Assembly: GCA_964410215.1 (NCBI GenBank)
Contig: CAYPHA010000050.1
Location: 1-34,379 of the forward strand
DNA: 34,379 bases
Source of the DNA: CAYPHA01 sp964410215
GTDB lineage: Bacteria; Calditrichota; Calditrichia; Calditrichales; CAYPHA01
Direction: 5' to 3'
Part shown: positions 16,460 to 26,167 of the stretch, one piece after another
Numbering within the stretch: the first letter of the stretch is position 1
Layout: each line of letters starts with the position of its first letter
Notes under the pieces: model-generated
Databases searched by the model: none
Told to the model about the DNA's origin: nothing
The model's input: the letters and a program-made list of their open reading frames with translations, nothing else
Made by a program: the position numbers and the translations under genes

Positions 16460-17401
16460 TTATTTTAAAGATTTCATATATGCAATCAGGGCATCGATTT
16501 CTTCATTGCGCAGGACACCCTGGTAGGTCGGCATCACCGGTGCATATCCATCAACGACCTTGGCCTGGGGTTCCAGTATGGATTCCCTGAGATAATTCTC
16601 ATCTGCCACGATTTGCGATCCGTCTTTCATTCGTTCCGTCCTGCCCATGATTCCCTTGAAACTCGGACCCGTGTTCGGTGAACCATCGATGGAATGGCAG
16701 GTGATACATGCTTTGGTCTGATACAGTTGTGCACCCCACTCTTCCGGCGACAACCCTTCACCAAGAGTCAGATTCGATTCCTTCCACTCTTCGAATTCCC
16801 GTTCCGTTACCACGCGTACTGTTCCGATCATTTCGGAATGGCTTTTACCGCAATACTCGGAACAGAAAAGATCAAACCGTCCCGTATGCGTTGCTTCAAA
16901 CCAGGTTATTGTATACCGGTTCGGCAGGACATCCATTTTGATACGAAAACCCGGTACATAAAAGCTGTGTATGACATCTTTGGACGACATCAGTAACCGA
17001 ACCGGATGTCCGACCGGTACAACTAATTCATTTGTGGAAATAATTCCGTCATCGTATGCAAACGTCCAGAACCATTTCTGACCGGTTACTTTTACCTCGA
17101 TCGCATCTTTGGGAGCGATCTGCATTTTCAGAAATGTTTTAAATCCCCAGGCAAAAACGATAAAAACAAGTATAGTGGGAATGATAGTCCAGATGATTTC
17201 CAGTTTTGTATTGTGAGAAATATCCGGTGTGAATTCCTGTTTACCTTTTCGTCTGTACCGGTAAACAAAATAGCCGCTTCCAAAAACCACGATGATAAAA
17301 AACACGATAGACGTATATAGGATGAAATTGAATAATGCATCGACCTCCCCTGCGAGTGTCGAACTTGGGGAAGGCAGAAATAATGTTCCCGTTGTATCCA
17401 T
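16460..17401 (-). CDS. coxB: Cytochrome c oxidase subunit II with fused cytochrome c (caa3)
   Basis: A 313-residue subunit anchored by two membrane helices (about 22-47 and 68-90). The periplasmic cupredoxin domain carries the CuA site: H145, C180, C184, H188 and M191 (CSEYCGKSHSEM). A C-terminal cytochrome c domain has CITCH (232-236) with M290 as probable sixth ligand. This makes the enzyme a caa3 oxidase that can take electrons directly from an ACIII cytochrome domain or a small carrier. AAAGAGAG precedes the ATG. It follows the SCO gene by about 43 bases and leads into coxA. Confidence 0.98.
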   Translation of the reverse strand: MDTTGTLFLPSPSSTLAGEVDALFNFILYTSIVFFIIVVFGSGYFVYRYRRKGKQEFTPDISHNTKLEIIWTIIPTILVFIVFAWGFKTFLKMQIAPKDAIEVKVTGQKWFWTFAYDDGIISTNELVVPVGHPVRLLMSSKDVIHSFYVPGFRIKMDVLPNRYTITWFEATHTGRFDLFCSEYCGKSHSEMIGTVRVVTEREFEEWKESNLTLGEGLSPEEWGAQLYQTKACITCHSIDGSPNTGPSFKGIMGRTERMKDGSQIVADENYLRESILEPQAKVVDGYAPVMPTYQGVLRNEEIDALIAYMKSLK

Positions 17402-17444
17402 ATCTCTCTTTCTTACTGCTACTTCGTTAACTATTTTTTAAAAA

Positions 17445-18269
17445 TCACAACGGGGCAGCCCGCTTTTTCTGTAGTTCCCGTAACCAGAAACCGCCCAGGA
17501 AGAAACCCAGGATGACAAGTGTCGCCACGCCGCCCAGCTTCATGACATTCGCGGCAAAAAGGGTATAGCCGTTGGCATTCGGATCAAAGTGATAACAATA
17601 CAAGATCAGTTTATCGATCGTCGATCCGACTTTACCTTCGGAAGCCTCTAAAAGCCCTAGTCGCAAATTTATTTCCGGAAATTCGATACCATACAGGTAC
17701 CGCGATACTTTTCCATCAGGTGTCAGAACCACAAGAACGGCAGGATGGGCATATTCTTCACGTTCTTCGACATAGTAATATTTAAATCCCACGGCATCCG
17801 CCAGGGCACGGATCGTTGAATCCCGTCCTACAAAAAAATGCCAGGAGGCATCGAGCCCCAACCGGTCTATCTCGCCGATTTGTGCCTTTTTCTTGGTTTT
17901 AGCCAGTTGCGGTGTCTCTGAAGGATCTATGCTTACTGTCAGTATACGGTAATCTGCACCGGGCTCGAGTGACAGCGATTGAATGGCCTTACTGAGTCCG
18001 TTCAGCACCAGTGTACACAACATAGGGCAATTATAATAGGCCAGTACCAGAACAACCGGCACATCGCCGTTAAAATATTCGCCTATTTGCTTTGTCTCAC
18101 CGTTTTCGTCTGTAAATTCAAGATCAAGCGGAATATATTCGCCGAGATGCTCATCGACATCGATGTCCTGCAATTCATTGATATCATCCCTGACGATCTG
18201 CCCATAACCTGGAAAATAATAAAAAAATACAATGATTAAGGGCAGGATAATCCGGATAATACTTCTCAT
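17445..18269 (-). CDS. SCO1/SenC-family copper chaperone
   Basis: A 274-residue secreted and membrane-anchored thioredoxin-fold protein that inserts copper into the CuA site of CoxB. The N-terminus is a signal sequence. Copper ligands are C81 and C85 in NCPMLC and H175 in EEYAHPAV. VSIDPSETP (112-120) matches the family strand. Unlike minimal SCO proteins it has a C-terminal membrane helix (~245-263), a form common in ACIII-linked operons. It overlaps the upstream gene by four bases (ATGA), with AAAGGAGGTG in range. It is the intact SCO of the cluster; a second, broken one lies downstream of ctaA. Confidence 0.95.
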   Translation of the reverse strand: MRSIIRIILPLIIVFFYYFPGYGQIVRDDINELQDIDVDEHLGEYIPLDLEFTDENGETKQIGEYFNGDVPVVLVLAYYNCPMLCTLVLNGLSKAIQSLSLEPGADYRILTVSIDPSETPQLAKTKKKAQIGEIDRLGLDASWHFFVGRDSTIRALADAVGFKYYYVEEREEYAHPAVLVVLTPDGKVSRYLYGIEFPEINLRLGLLEASEGKVGSTIDKLILYCYHFDPNANGYTLFAANVMKLGGVATLVILGFFLGGFWLRELQKKRAAPL

Positions 18270-18619
18270 CGGGATGTTTCCACCTCCTTTAAACGCTTTT
18301 CATAGGCTTCATTTGACAGCACAAGAATGGCCTGATCAATCGGAATCTGGTATCTATCATTTTCTTTATCCAGAATCTTATAGGAATGGAGTACCTGGTC
18401 TTCATGTGCCCTTAATTCCCGTATCGCTTTCGATTCCGGACTCAAAACCATTTCGTACATAGCTTCTTCTTTTGCATAAATAAACACCTCATAGAGAAAT
18501 ACAATGATCGCAATGAGGACAACCAGGATCGTGAATGTAAATCCTACTATTTTAGTTATATTTACATCCGTTTTATCATAACCAGCCTGCTGCTGTTTTG
18601 TTTCTTTAACCTCAGACAT
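18266..18619 (-). CDS. Small one-helix membrane protein of the ACIII-caa3 operon, unknown
   Basis: A 117-residue protein with a charged N-terminus, one strong membrane helix (about 25-48) and a C-terminal tail of about 70 residues rich in Glu, Lys and Tyr. Near the end it has DRYQIPIDQAILVLSNE (88-104). The function is not recognised from sequence. Its position between actF and SCO, AAGGTG four bases before the ATG, and the four-base overlap with SCO show that it is a real, co-expressed member of the operon. It may be an accessory subunit of ACIII or the oxidase, or an assembly factor. Confidence 0.8.
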   Translation of the reverse strand: MSEVKETKQQQAGYDKTDVNITKIVGFTFTILVVLIAIIVFLYEVFIYAKEEAMYEMVLSPESKAIRELRAHEDQVLHSYKILDKENDRYQIPIDQAILVLSNEAYEKRLKEVETSR

Positions 18620-18627
18620 GATACACC

Positions 18628-19812
18628 TTATTGATTTTTGAATTCCAGTGAGAATGCCAGACGATGGTCTTTAACAGGGACGAGTGGATTTTTCACAAAC
18701 TGGCGCCAGAAGAACCAGAAGAAAACACCTCCGATACCAATAAACAGTGAAAGATCCATCCAGGAAAAATGAAACGCCCCGGGACTATGGGTCGGAAAAA
18801 CCATCCAGTAAAGATCAATCCAGTGCATGAGCAGGATCCATGCTGAAATGAACGACAGCCAGGCCATATTGCGCTTGGCGGCACGGATCATCAACCCGAG
18901 AAAAGGAATGGCAAAATGACCGAAAACGATGATCAGCGTGATATATTTCCAGCTTCCTTCCCAGCGTTGAAGGTACCAGATCGTCTCTTCCGGGATATTG
19001 GCATACCAGATCAGAAAATACTGGGAAAAACCCATATACCCCCAGAAAATAGTAAACCCGAACAGCAACTTTGCCAGATCGTGATAATGTTCGACAGTTA
19101 TCGTTTCCGAGAGGATCCCTTTGGAACGCAGACCGTTCCCGAGCAGGACCATAAAGCCCAATACGGCAAGAAAACAGCCCGAGAAAAAGTATAATCCAAA
19201 TATGGTGGAATACCAGTGCGGGTTCAGGGACATCAGCCAGTCGAAGGCGGCAAAGGTAACAGTCAGCGCGAACAATAACAATCCCGGAGCACTCAGGTTG
19301 CGCATCCGTTTGATGTAGCTTTCCTTCGCTTCCGCGTCCTGCTTTAAAGAAATGCGGGAAAGGATGCGGGCCAGAACGATCCACACGGCAAAGTAAACTA
19401 CTGCCCTGATAATAAAAAACGTCACGTTCAGGTAAGGCGCTTTTTCCTGTAAGAGATGGTCATGTGCCACCTCTTCGGCATGGGTCCAGTGATACAGGTC
19501 ATGAAGCCCGAACAGAAGGGGTACGAAGAAGACCGCAATCAGGGGCAATACCAGCATCACCGATTCCGTTATACGGCGCAGAACGATGTTCCAGCGCGCG
19601 CCGGTGATATGATTAAGCATGGTAAAGAACAAACCACCCAGGACAATGGAGGTCCAGAATAAAAATGCGACCAGGTAGGAATGATAAAATTGTGACGTAT
19701 CCATCATAAAGCCGATCGCTGAAATCAACAGGCCGGCAATACCGGCAATCAGGGCCCAGGTTCCTGGCTTTCCGCCTTCTGTTAGTCGATACGTTGAACT
19801 GTCGTAATTCAT
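18628..19812 (-). CDS. actF: Alternative complex III subunit ActF (NrfD/PsrC-like)
   Basis: A 394-residue integral membrane protein with about ten helices, the shorter NrfD-like subunit of the quinol-oxidising ACIII. It includes the DWLMSLNPHWYSTIFG segment (around 190-205), typical of ActF-type proteins. In known structures ActF pairs with ActC in the membrane. The start has AGAGAG five bases upstream. The gene starts nine bases after the actE stop. Confidence 0.93.
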   Translation of the reverse strand: MNYDSSTYRLTEGGKPGTWALIAGIAGLLISAIGFMMDTSQFYHSYLVAFLFWTSIVLGGLFFTMLNHITGARWNIVLRRITESVMLVLPLIAVFFVPLLFGLHDLYHWTHAEEVAHDHLLQEKAPYLNVTFFIIRAVVYFAVWIVLARILSRISLKQDAEAKESYIKRMRNLSAPGLLLFALTVTFAAFDWLMSLNPHWYSTIFGLYFFSGCFLAVLGFMVLLGNGLRSKGILSETITVEHYHDLAKLLFGFTIFWGYMGFSQYFLIWYANIPEETIWYLQRWEGSWKYITLIIVFGHFAIPFLGLMIRAAKRNMAWLSFISAWILLMHWIDLYWMVFPTHSPGAFHFSWMDLSLFIGIGGVFFWFFWRQFVKNPLVPVKDHRLAFSLEFKNQ

Positions 19813-19821
19813 GGATTCTCT

Positions 19822-20472
19822 CTATTTAAGATCTTTTAAAATTTCTTCAGGAATATCCGCAGACGAGGCATCCTGGCTGCGTTGCAATGCCCGCAGATAA
19901 CCGACAATGGCCCAGCGGTCTGGCACAGGTATCTGGTGCTTGTATCCGGGCATGTTCCTGATACCGTTTGTTATGACGTCATAGATGTGTCCGTCAGCAT
20001 ATTCCCGCACGTAATCCTGATGAAAGCTCGGTGCCGGAATATAACCGCGTTGCACGACCATCCCCTTGCCATCCCCTGTCCGGCTGTGACAGGGGGCACA
20101 GTAGATATCATATCGTTCCCGGCCCCGTTCCAGTAACTGTTTACTGAAAAATACCGGCGATTCCTTCAACGGATTGTCATTCTCATCTTTACCTTCGTAA
20201 TAAGCCCGGTCCTTATGAAATCCGCCGCGGGGCACTGTGCCGGGCACCGGTACCCGCATCGATGCACCGTCCGCAAAAAAAGGGCTTCTTTCCTGCGCAT
20301 CGTAACGCGGCTGGTCATCCATGCTGGGATTGATATGAATAGGGGGTTTCTCTGAAGGATTGCCGCGGATACAACCCGTCATGGTTATCCCTGTAAGTAC
20401 AAGGGCCAGCGACAGATAAAAAACCTTTTTTGCGGCATTTTCCGGAAAACTGAAATGCTTTATGGTATACAT
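19822..20472 (-). CDS. actE: ACIII subunit ActE, monoheme cytochrome c lipoprotein
   Basis: A 216-residue cytochrome c exported to the periplasmic side. The N-terminal hydrophobic segment ends in TMTGC (Cys34), a plausible lipobox. The heme site is CAPCH (125-129), and Met174 in RNMPGYKHQIP is the likely sixth ligand. In ACIII this subunit sits at the electron exit and passes electrons to the oxidase cytochrome domain. The ATG at 20472 is chosen over a GTG two codons earlier; the ribosome binding site is weak for both. It begins nine bases after actD. Confidence 0.93.
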   Translation of the reverse strand: MYTIKHFSFPENAAKKVFYLSLALVLTGITMTGCIRGNPSEKPPIHINPSMDDQPRYDAQERSPFFADGASMRVPVPGTVPRGGFHKDRAYYEGKDENDNPLKESPVFFSKQLLERGRERYDIYCAPCHSRTGDGKGMVVQRGYIPAPSFHQDYVREYADGHIYDVITNGIRNMPGYKHQIPVPDRWAIVGYLRALQRSQDASSADIPEEILKDLK

Positions 20473-20481
20473 GATCACCCG

Positions 20482-21027
20482 TTATGATTTATCTGTGAGT
20501 AATTCGATATTTTTACCACCGATGGATTTGAGGAATGCTTCTGTCTCCGTCCGGTCAAATTTTGCATCCCCGGCTTCGATGCTGACAAAAAAAGCATCGT
20601 CACTGACACGACCGAAATTTTCCGAATAAAACGTGGCATGGTAAAACCGGGGCAATTTATTCAGCACCAGCATACCGACCAGTGCTGTCAGTGCTGATGT
20701 GAGTACCATCAACGCAAAGGCCACGGTCCCGAATGCCTGATAACTGAAAAAAGGTTTTCCTGAAACAATGAGGGGATAATCAACAGCGCTGGTCCATCCT
20801 TCAAATGCAAAACCGGCAGCAAACATGACAGCCGCTACAATACCAACCATCCATCCTAATGGAGAACGCTTCTCTCCCATGGCATCGTCCATACCATGAA
20901 TGGGAAAGGGTGAATGACAGTCGTATTTCTTGAAACCGGCTGCTTTCAGTTTTTTCGCGGCTTCCAGGAGCTCACCGGGATCTTTGAATTCAGCGAGGAT
21001 ACCCTCAATTTTTAAATCCTTACTCAT
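20482..21027 (-). CDS. actD: ACIII subunit ActD (DUF3341)
   Basis: A 181-residue protein with a cytoplasmic alpha/beta domain and two membrane helices (about 59-80 and 98-125). The N-terminus EGILAEFKDPGELLEAAKK and the DCHSPFPIHGMDDAMG segment are characteristic of ActD/DUF3341. It carries no cofactor. The frame extends upstream through a TTG at 21039, but the ATG at 21027 has GAGGA at proper spacing. It lies 19 bases after actC. Confidence 0.93.
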   Translation of the reverse strand: MSKDLKIEGILAEFKDPGELLEAAKKLKAAGFKKYDCHSPFPIHGMDDAMGEKRSPLGWMVGIVAAVMFAAGFAFEGWTSAVDYPLIVSGKPFFSYQAFGTVAFALMVLTSALTALVGMLVLNKLPRFYHATFYSENFGRVSDDAFFVSIEAGDAKFDRTETEAFLKSIGGKNIELLTDKS

Positions 21028-21046
21028 TTGAATCCTCAAATGCTGC

Positions 21047-22441
21047 TTAATGCTTGTTATGGTTATGATGATGCGGATCTGCTGCCGGCAATATGCCCTT
21101 GACTTCCGACATGGCGATCATCGGTAAAAACCGGATAAACAGGAGAAAAAGCGAGAAAAAGAGCCCGAAAGAACCAATGAACATGCCGATATCAAAAATC
21201 GTTGGTGAATAATAATCCCAGCTTGACGGCAGAAAATCCCTCGAAAGCGAGGTGACCGTGATAACAAACCGTTCAAACCACATCCCTACGTTCACCAGAA
21301 TCGATGCGATAAACATGACCACAATATGGCGTCTGAACCGTTTAAACCAGAAAATCTGCGGAATCAGCACATTACAGGATACCATGATCCAGTAGGCCCA
21401 GGCATAAGGTCCGAAGGCCCGGTTGATAAACGCAAAACGCTCATATTCGTTACCACTGTACCAGGCAATGAAAAACTCCATCGCATACGCATAACCGACC
21501 ATCATCCCCGTTACAAGGATAACTTTATTCATATTATCGAGATGCTTAATCGTTATAAGGTGCTCAAGCCCGTAAATTTTGCGGGCAATAATGGCCAGCG
21601 TCATCACCATTGCGAAACCGGAAAAAATGGCACCGGCCACGAAATAAGGTGGAAATATGGTCGTATGCCAGCCCGGTATTACACTCGTCGCAAAGTCCGT
21701 ACTGACCACACTGTGTACAGAGAGAACCAGCGGGGTGGATAACCCGGCCAGTAACAGGTACGCCAGTTCATAATGTTTCCACTGACGGTTTCCGCCCCGC
21801 CAGCCGAGTGAAAAAACACCAAAGATTAATTTACGGATCCTGGTTTTTGCCCGGTCACGCAGTGTGGCCAGATCCGGTATCATCCCGACATACCAGAACA
21901 TCAGTGAAACAGAAAAATAGGTTCCGACTGCAAAAACGTCCCACAAGAGAGGACTCCTGAAATTGGGCCACATGGCCATCTGGTTCGGAACCGGGAACAT
22001 GTAATACGCCACCCATATACGTCCCACATGAATCCCCGGGAAAATCAGGGCGCAAATGACGGCAAAAATGGTCATTGCCTCGGCAAAACGGTTTATGGAT
22101 GTTCTCCATTTCTGCCGGAAAATAAACAGAACAGCGGAAATAAGCGTACCGGCATGACCGATACCGACCCAGAAAACGAAATTTACGATTGCCCAGCCCC
22201 AGCCAACGGGCACATTGACACCCCAGATCCCGATACCTTCCCAGAACAGGAAACCGATCATTCCAAAGAGAATCATGGCCAGCGAACTGGCTAACCCAAA
22301 GAGAATAAACCAGGGTTTTACCGTCTTTTGTTCTGTTATTGCACTGATTTTTTCTGTTATCGACTTAAATGTCTGATTACCGGTAACGACCGTTTCTTCG
22401 GCCACCGGCATGTCTGCGGTTTGATTTGATACAGCGCTCAC
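21047..22441 (-). CDS. actC: ACIII subunit ActC (NrfD/PsrC-like)
   Basis: A 464-residue membrane protein with about ten helices, the larger NrfD-family subunit where quinol is thought to be oxidised. Typical segments are WGWAIVNFVFWVGIGHAGT and the MFPVPNQMAMWPNFRSPLLWD loop, written here in shortened form as PNQMAMWPNFRSP. The C-terminus is His-rich (HHHNHNKH). It starts with GTG at 22441, preceded by TAGGGATCTT, 23 bases after actB. It is one of the most conserved ACIII subunits, so the call is firm. Confidence 0.96.
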   Translation of the reverse strand: MSAVSNQTADMPVAEETVVTGNQTFKSITEKISAITEQKTVKPWFILFGLASSLAMILFGMIGFLFWEGIGIWGVNVPVGWGWAIVNFVFWVGIGHAGTLISAVLFIFRQKWRTSINRFAEAMTIFAVICALIFPGIHVGRIWVAYYMFPVPNQMAMWPNFRSPLLWDVFAVGTYFSVSLMFWYVGMIPDLATLRDRAKTRIRKLIFGVFSLGWRGGNRQWKHYELAYLLLAGLSTPLVLSVHSVVSTDFATSVIPGWHTTIFPPYFVAGAIFSGFAMVMTLAIIARKIYGLEHLITIKHLDNMNKVILVTGMMVGYAYAMEFFIAWYSGNEYERFAFINRAFGPYAWAYWIMVSCNVLIPQIFWFKRFRRHIVVMFIASILVNVGMWFERFVITVTSLSRDFLPSSWDYYSPTIFDIGMFIGSFGLFFSLFLLFIRFLPMIAMSEVKGILPAADPHHHNHNKH

Positions 22442-22464
22442 AAGATCCCTACAAGGTTATTGAT

Positions 22465-25452
22465 TTAACTCACGCCCGATAACGCTTCAATATCAGGATT
22501 CGGATTCCTGATCTTTGCAAGAAAGGTATTTCGGGTCTTCAGATTCAGTTCACCGAGCATCGTATAATCACGATTCCGGCTTTTTATTTTCGATACGGCA
22601 CTCTCCGGATCGTTGATATTTCCAAATACGATAGCGTCAGCAGGGCATGCCTGTTGACAGGCTGTGACAACTTCTCCATCACGAAGCTCACGATCTTCCA
22701 GCTTTGCCGCTAATTTTGCTTTATTAATGCGTTGCGTACAGAACGTGCATTTTTCCATCACACCCCGGGAACGGACTGTTACATCCGGATTCTGTGCCAT
22801 TTTCACGGTTTCTGCAAGAGCGTTTGTATAATTGAAAAAATTAAACCGTCTTACTTTGTAGGGACAATTATTTGAACAGTAACGGGTACCGATACAGCGG
22901 TTATAGGTCATCACATTAAGCCCCTCACTGTCGTGGACGGTGGCCTGAACCGGACACACCTGTTCACAGGGCGCATTCTCACAATGCTGACAGGCAACCG
23001 GTTGAAAAATCATTTTCGGATCGTCAACATCACCGTCAAAATACCGGTCCAGACGAATCCAGTGCATTTCCCTTCCTTCCGCAACCTGTTCCTTCCCGAC
23101 TATCGGAATATTATTTTCACTCTGACAGGCAATGACACAGGCATTGCAACCCGAGCAGGATGTCAGATCAATCGCCATACCCCATTGATATCCTTCATCA
23201 TAGGAATGCTCATCCCACAACGAGACCAGCGGCGGATGTTCAACCATCTCTTTGGCAAATTCCGGATGTTCGCGGTATTCACTGAGCGTCGCCTCCCGAA
23301 TGAGCGGACGATCTTCCATGCTGTTATGATCCTGTGTATTGGCAAGCAGATGTTTCTTCCCGGTTTTACGGATCGTTCCACCAGTAGCGTAATTCATGGA
23401 AGCCGACGTGCGCAGCGGATTTACGTCGACACCAACTCCTTCGGCAATCTTACCCATCTTTTTACGGCCATATCCCAGGGTCAGACCCACAGAATAATCC
23501 GCCTGTCCGGGAAGGATGTGCACCGGTATTGCTATGGATTCTCCGTTTAAACCAAGTGTTACGATATCCCCCTGTTTCACTTCCAGCGCCTCGGCAGTTG
23601 CAGGGCTGATCAGTGCCGCATTGTCCCAGGCAATTTTTGTTACGGGATCCGGCAGTTCCTGCATCCACCCATTATTGGCATAGCGCCCGTCATAAAGGGC
23701 CGGTGAGGGATGAAACACAATTTCCAGGTTTTCTGCCGACTGCGATTCTTTGTTCATGACAGCAGCTTTCCAGGCATCCCGGATTCGTGAAACAGAAATG
23801 TCTACGCGCGACACGTTCTCCTGGCTATCTTTCCACACACCATCATGCAGAACCATTTGCCATTCCGTTTCAAAATCAGAGGACTCGAGGAGAGACTGCC
23901 AAGTTTCGCGAATGATATCATAACTGCGTTTTTCCAGTCCGGACACAATCATGGCCAGCACTTCGCTTTTCGTGTGGCCGCCGAAAAGGGGCTCGATCAT
24001 GGGTTGGATGACACTTTTCGTTCCGTTAACTGAACAGGCATCACCCCAGCTTTCCAGGAAATGAGCCTCTGGAAGGTGCCATTCCGCGTATGCTGTGGAC
24101 TCATCCACATATTCCGACAATTGAATCGTATGTTCCACCTTGCCGAGCAGTGTGCTGAAATCAAAATCAGAAGGGGCGGTATAGACGGGATTACTGTCCA
24201 GCAGAAACAGGGTATTCACCTTGCCCGCCCGTATGGTATCTTTCAGTTCAACCAGAGAAGCCAGAGAAGAGGATTCGCCTCCTTCTGTCGCATAGTATTC
24301 AACCGTATTTCCGGTATTGCCGAGGGCATGATTCATTGCAAAAATGAGCGCATGCACGGCAGGCGGCTGTGTCCTGCCACCGACGATCAGGCTGTTACCG
24401 CGATTGGTAATCAACTCGTCTGCCAGAGCATTTACCCATTTTACGTCCGCTTCACCTGTGGGATTCTCCGGCATCTCTGCCGGCACATTCAGATCGAGTC
24501 CGCGATCTATCAATGCTTCAGCCAGGACAGCAGCAACAGCCGGGATGTGCGAGCTCGGCATTTTCAGCCGATGATCCGCCATCGCTCCCGTAATAGAAAA
24601 TCCGGATTCAACGGCATACAACCTGTTCATTTCATCTTTTTCAGATTCCAGTCTTCTGCCTTCGGCAAAGCCTTTATTCGCGGTTACATCCTCATTTTCC
24701 GACAAAAAGATGTCCGCATCGAGTGTTAAAATCGTCTTCGCCTTTTCATAATGGTATACCGGTTGGTATTTTTTACCGGAAGCAATTTGAATCCCGTTGT
24801 ACAGATTTTCATCGTTCACGGAATCATATACACTGACCAGTGCCTTTGGAAAAGTCTTACGAAATGTACGAAGCAGGCGGTTCATTGTTGGTGCGGCATA
24901 CGAACCGGTAAGCACGGCCAGTCCTTCCCCGCCGCTCTCAAGGAAATCCGGGTAACGTTCCCTCCAGAATTCCACAAAATCAGCCCAGGTGCGATCAGCA
25001 CCTTTAAACAATACTTTTTTCGACCGGTCCGGATCATAAAGCCGTAAAATTTCTGCCTGCATGCGGGCATTTGTTTTTCCAAGGCTGGATGGATGTAACG
25101 TATTTCCTTCTATCTTTGTCGGCCGGCCTTCATGTGTTTCCACCAGCAGCCCATAGGAATGAAAACCGAAAGGCATTGTGGTTGCATAATGCCTGGAAAT
25201 ACCCGGTATGACATTTTCGGGTGCAGACACGTAGGGTACAATTGTTTCAACCGGCCTGCGGCATCCGGCAAGCCCTGCAAACGCTATCGAGGCACCCATC
25301 AGGGCCAGAAACTTACGTCGCGTTACCGGACTTTTCATTTCCGAGGCATTTTCCGGGAACTCACTATCTATAAACTTCTTAAATTCCGGCGTTTCTGCGA
25401 GCTGATCGAGACTACGCCAATATTCCTTACCTGTAATTTCTGTATTTTTCAT
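22465..25452 (-). CDS. actB: ACIII subunit ActB, iron-sulfur/molybdopterin-like protein
   Basis: A 995-residue periplasmic subunit. A twin-arginine signal with TRRKFLALMG begins at about residue 44. A long molybdopterin-oxidoreductase-like domain follows (about 70-700), which in ACIII has lost its cofactor. The C-terminal ferredoxin-like domain (about 766-945) holds four cysteine clusters: CSGCNACVIAC, CQHCENAPCEQVC, CIGTRYCSNNC, and CTFC with ACQQAC. These would bind iron-sulfur centres that carry electrons from quinol to the heme subunits. The ATG at 25452 overlaps the actA stop (ATGA) and has AGGG eight bases before it, so it is preferred over the start at 25470. Confidence 0.96.
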   Translation of the reverse strand: MKNTEITGKEYWRSLDQLAETPEFKKFIDSEFPENASEMKSPVTRRKFLALMGASIAFAGLAGCRRPVETIVPYVSAPENVIPGISRHYATTMPFGFHSYGLLVETHEGRPTKIEGNTLHPSSLGKTNARMQAEILRLYDPDRSKKVLFKGADRTWADFVEFWRERYPDFLESGGEGLAVLTGSYAAPTMNRLLRTFRKTFPKALVSVYDSVNDENLYNGIQIASGKKYQPVYHYEKAKTILTLDADIFLSENEDVTANKGFAEGRRLESEKDEMNRLYAVESGFSITGAMADHRLKMPSSHIPAVAAVLAEALIDRGLDLNVPAEMPENPTGEADVKWVNALADELITNRGNSLIVGGRTQPPAVHALIFAMNHALGNTGNTVEYYATEGGESSSLASLVELKDTIRAGKVNTLFLLDSNPVYTAPSDFDFSTLLGKVEHTIQLSEYVDESTAYAEWHLPEAHFLESWGDACSVNGTKSVIQPMIEPLFGGHTKSEVLAMIVSGLEKRSYDIIRETWQSLLESSDFETEWQMVLHDGVWKDSQENVSRVDISVSRIRDAWKAAVMNKESQSAENLEIVFHPSPALYDGRYANNGWMQELPDPVTKIAWDNAALISPATAEALEVKQGDIVTLGLNGESIAIPVHILPGQADYSVGLTLGYGRKKMGKIAEGVGVDVNPLRTSASMNYATGGTIRKTGKKHLLANTQDHNSMEDRPLIREATLSEYREHPEFAKEMVEHPPLVSLWDEHSYDEGYQWGMAIDLTSCSGCNACVIACQSENNIPIVGKEQVAEGREMHWIRLDRYFDGDVDDPKMIFQPVACQHCENAPCEQVCPVQATVHDSEGLNVMTYNRCIGTRYCSNNCPYKVRRFNFFNYTNALAETVKMAQNPDVTVRSRGVMEKCTFCTQRINKAKLAAKLEDRELRDGEVVTACQQACPADAIVFGNINDPESAVSKIKSRNRDYTMLGELNLKTRNTFLAKIRNPNPDIEALSGVS

Positions 25453-26096
25453 CGATGACACCCTGAACATTCTATTGGTGGAGCTATCTTCTTTTCTTCT
25501 ATCAGTTTAGCCGCAAATTCGAGCTGATCTGACGGCATTTTCCAATTCATTTTTGTTATTTCATCCGCCGGGCGCAGAAATTTTTCAGGGGCACGGTGAC
25601 AATCCAGGCACCACCCCATGCTTAATGTTTCTTTCTGCTCCACGATTTCCATGTTGGCCACATTGCCATGACAGCTTTCACAACCCACACCGGCCCTGAC
25701 ATGGACGCTATGATCAAAAAAGACATAATCCGGCAGGTCATGAACGCGCACCCACTCAATGGGTTTGCCGGAAGCCCAGCTTTCCCGGACAGGTAACAGT
25801 TTTTTACTGTCCTTCCCGACAACATCATGGCAATTCATACAGGTTTGTGTCGGCGGTACACTCGCTTTTGCAGAAACTTCCACAGCCGTATGACAATACC
25901 GGCAATCCATCCCCAGATCCCCGGCATGCAGTTTATGACTGTAATCTACAGGTTGTTTAGGCCGGTAACCCACATCCGTATATTTTGGTGAGCCGTAATA
26001 CCAGAAGAAAAAAACGACAAATAGTGCGATGGCTGTTACAACAGCTAATACGTATAGCGGCCATTTATCGGCCGACTTTGAAAAAATCTGTGCCAA
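25449..26096 (-). CDS. actA: ACIII subunit ActA, pentaheme cytochrome c
   Basis: A 215-residue cytochrome anchored by one N-terminal membrane helix (about 14-33). It has five CxxCH sites, at 65-69, 86-90, 139-143, 163-167 and 210-214, the last directly at the C-terminus. This number is typical of ActA. The likely start is the TTG at 26096: AGGGGAG stands seven bases before it, and the protein then begins AQIF, as ActA homologues do. The GTG at 26120 lies upstream of that ribosome binding site. It overlaps actB by four bases. Confidence 0.95.
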   Translation of the reverse strand: MAQIFSKSADKWPLYVLAVVTAIALFVVFFFWYYGSPKYTDVGYRPKQPVDYSHKLHAGDLGMDCRYCHTAVEVSAKASVPPTQTCMNCHDVVGKDSKKLLPVRESWASGKPIEWVRVHDLPDYVFFDHSVHVRAGVGCESCHGNVANMEIVEQKETLSMGWCLDCHRAPEKFLRPADEITKMNWKMPSDQLEFAAKLIEEKKIAPPIECSGCHR

Positions 26097-26167
26097 ACTA
26101 AAATCTCCCCTAAAGAACACAGGCTTTTATTGAGGTAAGTGGGCCCGATTTAAGATGTACGCTGTAA

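Noticed and set aside
22933..24729. Long plus-strand frames of up to 222 residues opposite actB
   Set aside because: They lie antisense within a well-supported gene and have no motifs or ribosome binding sites; they arise from codon bias.
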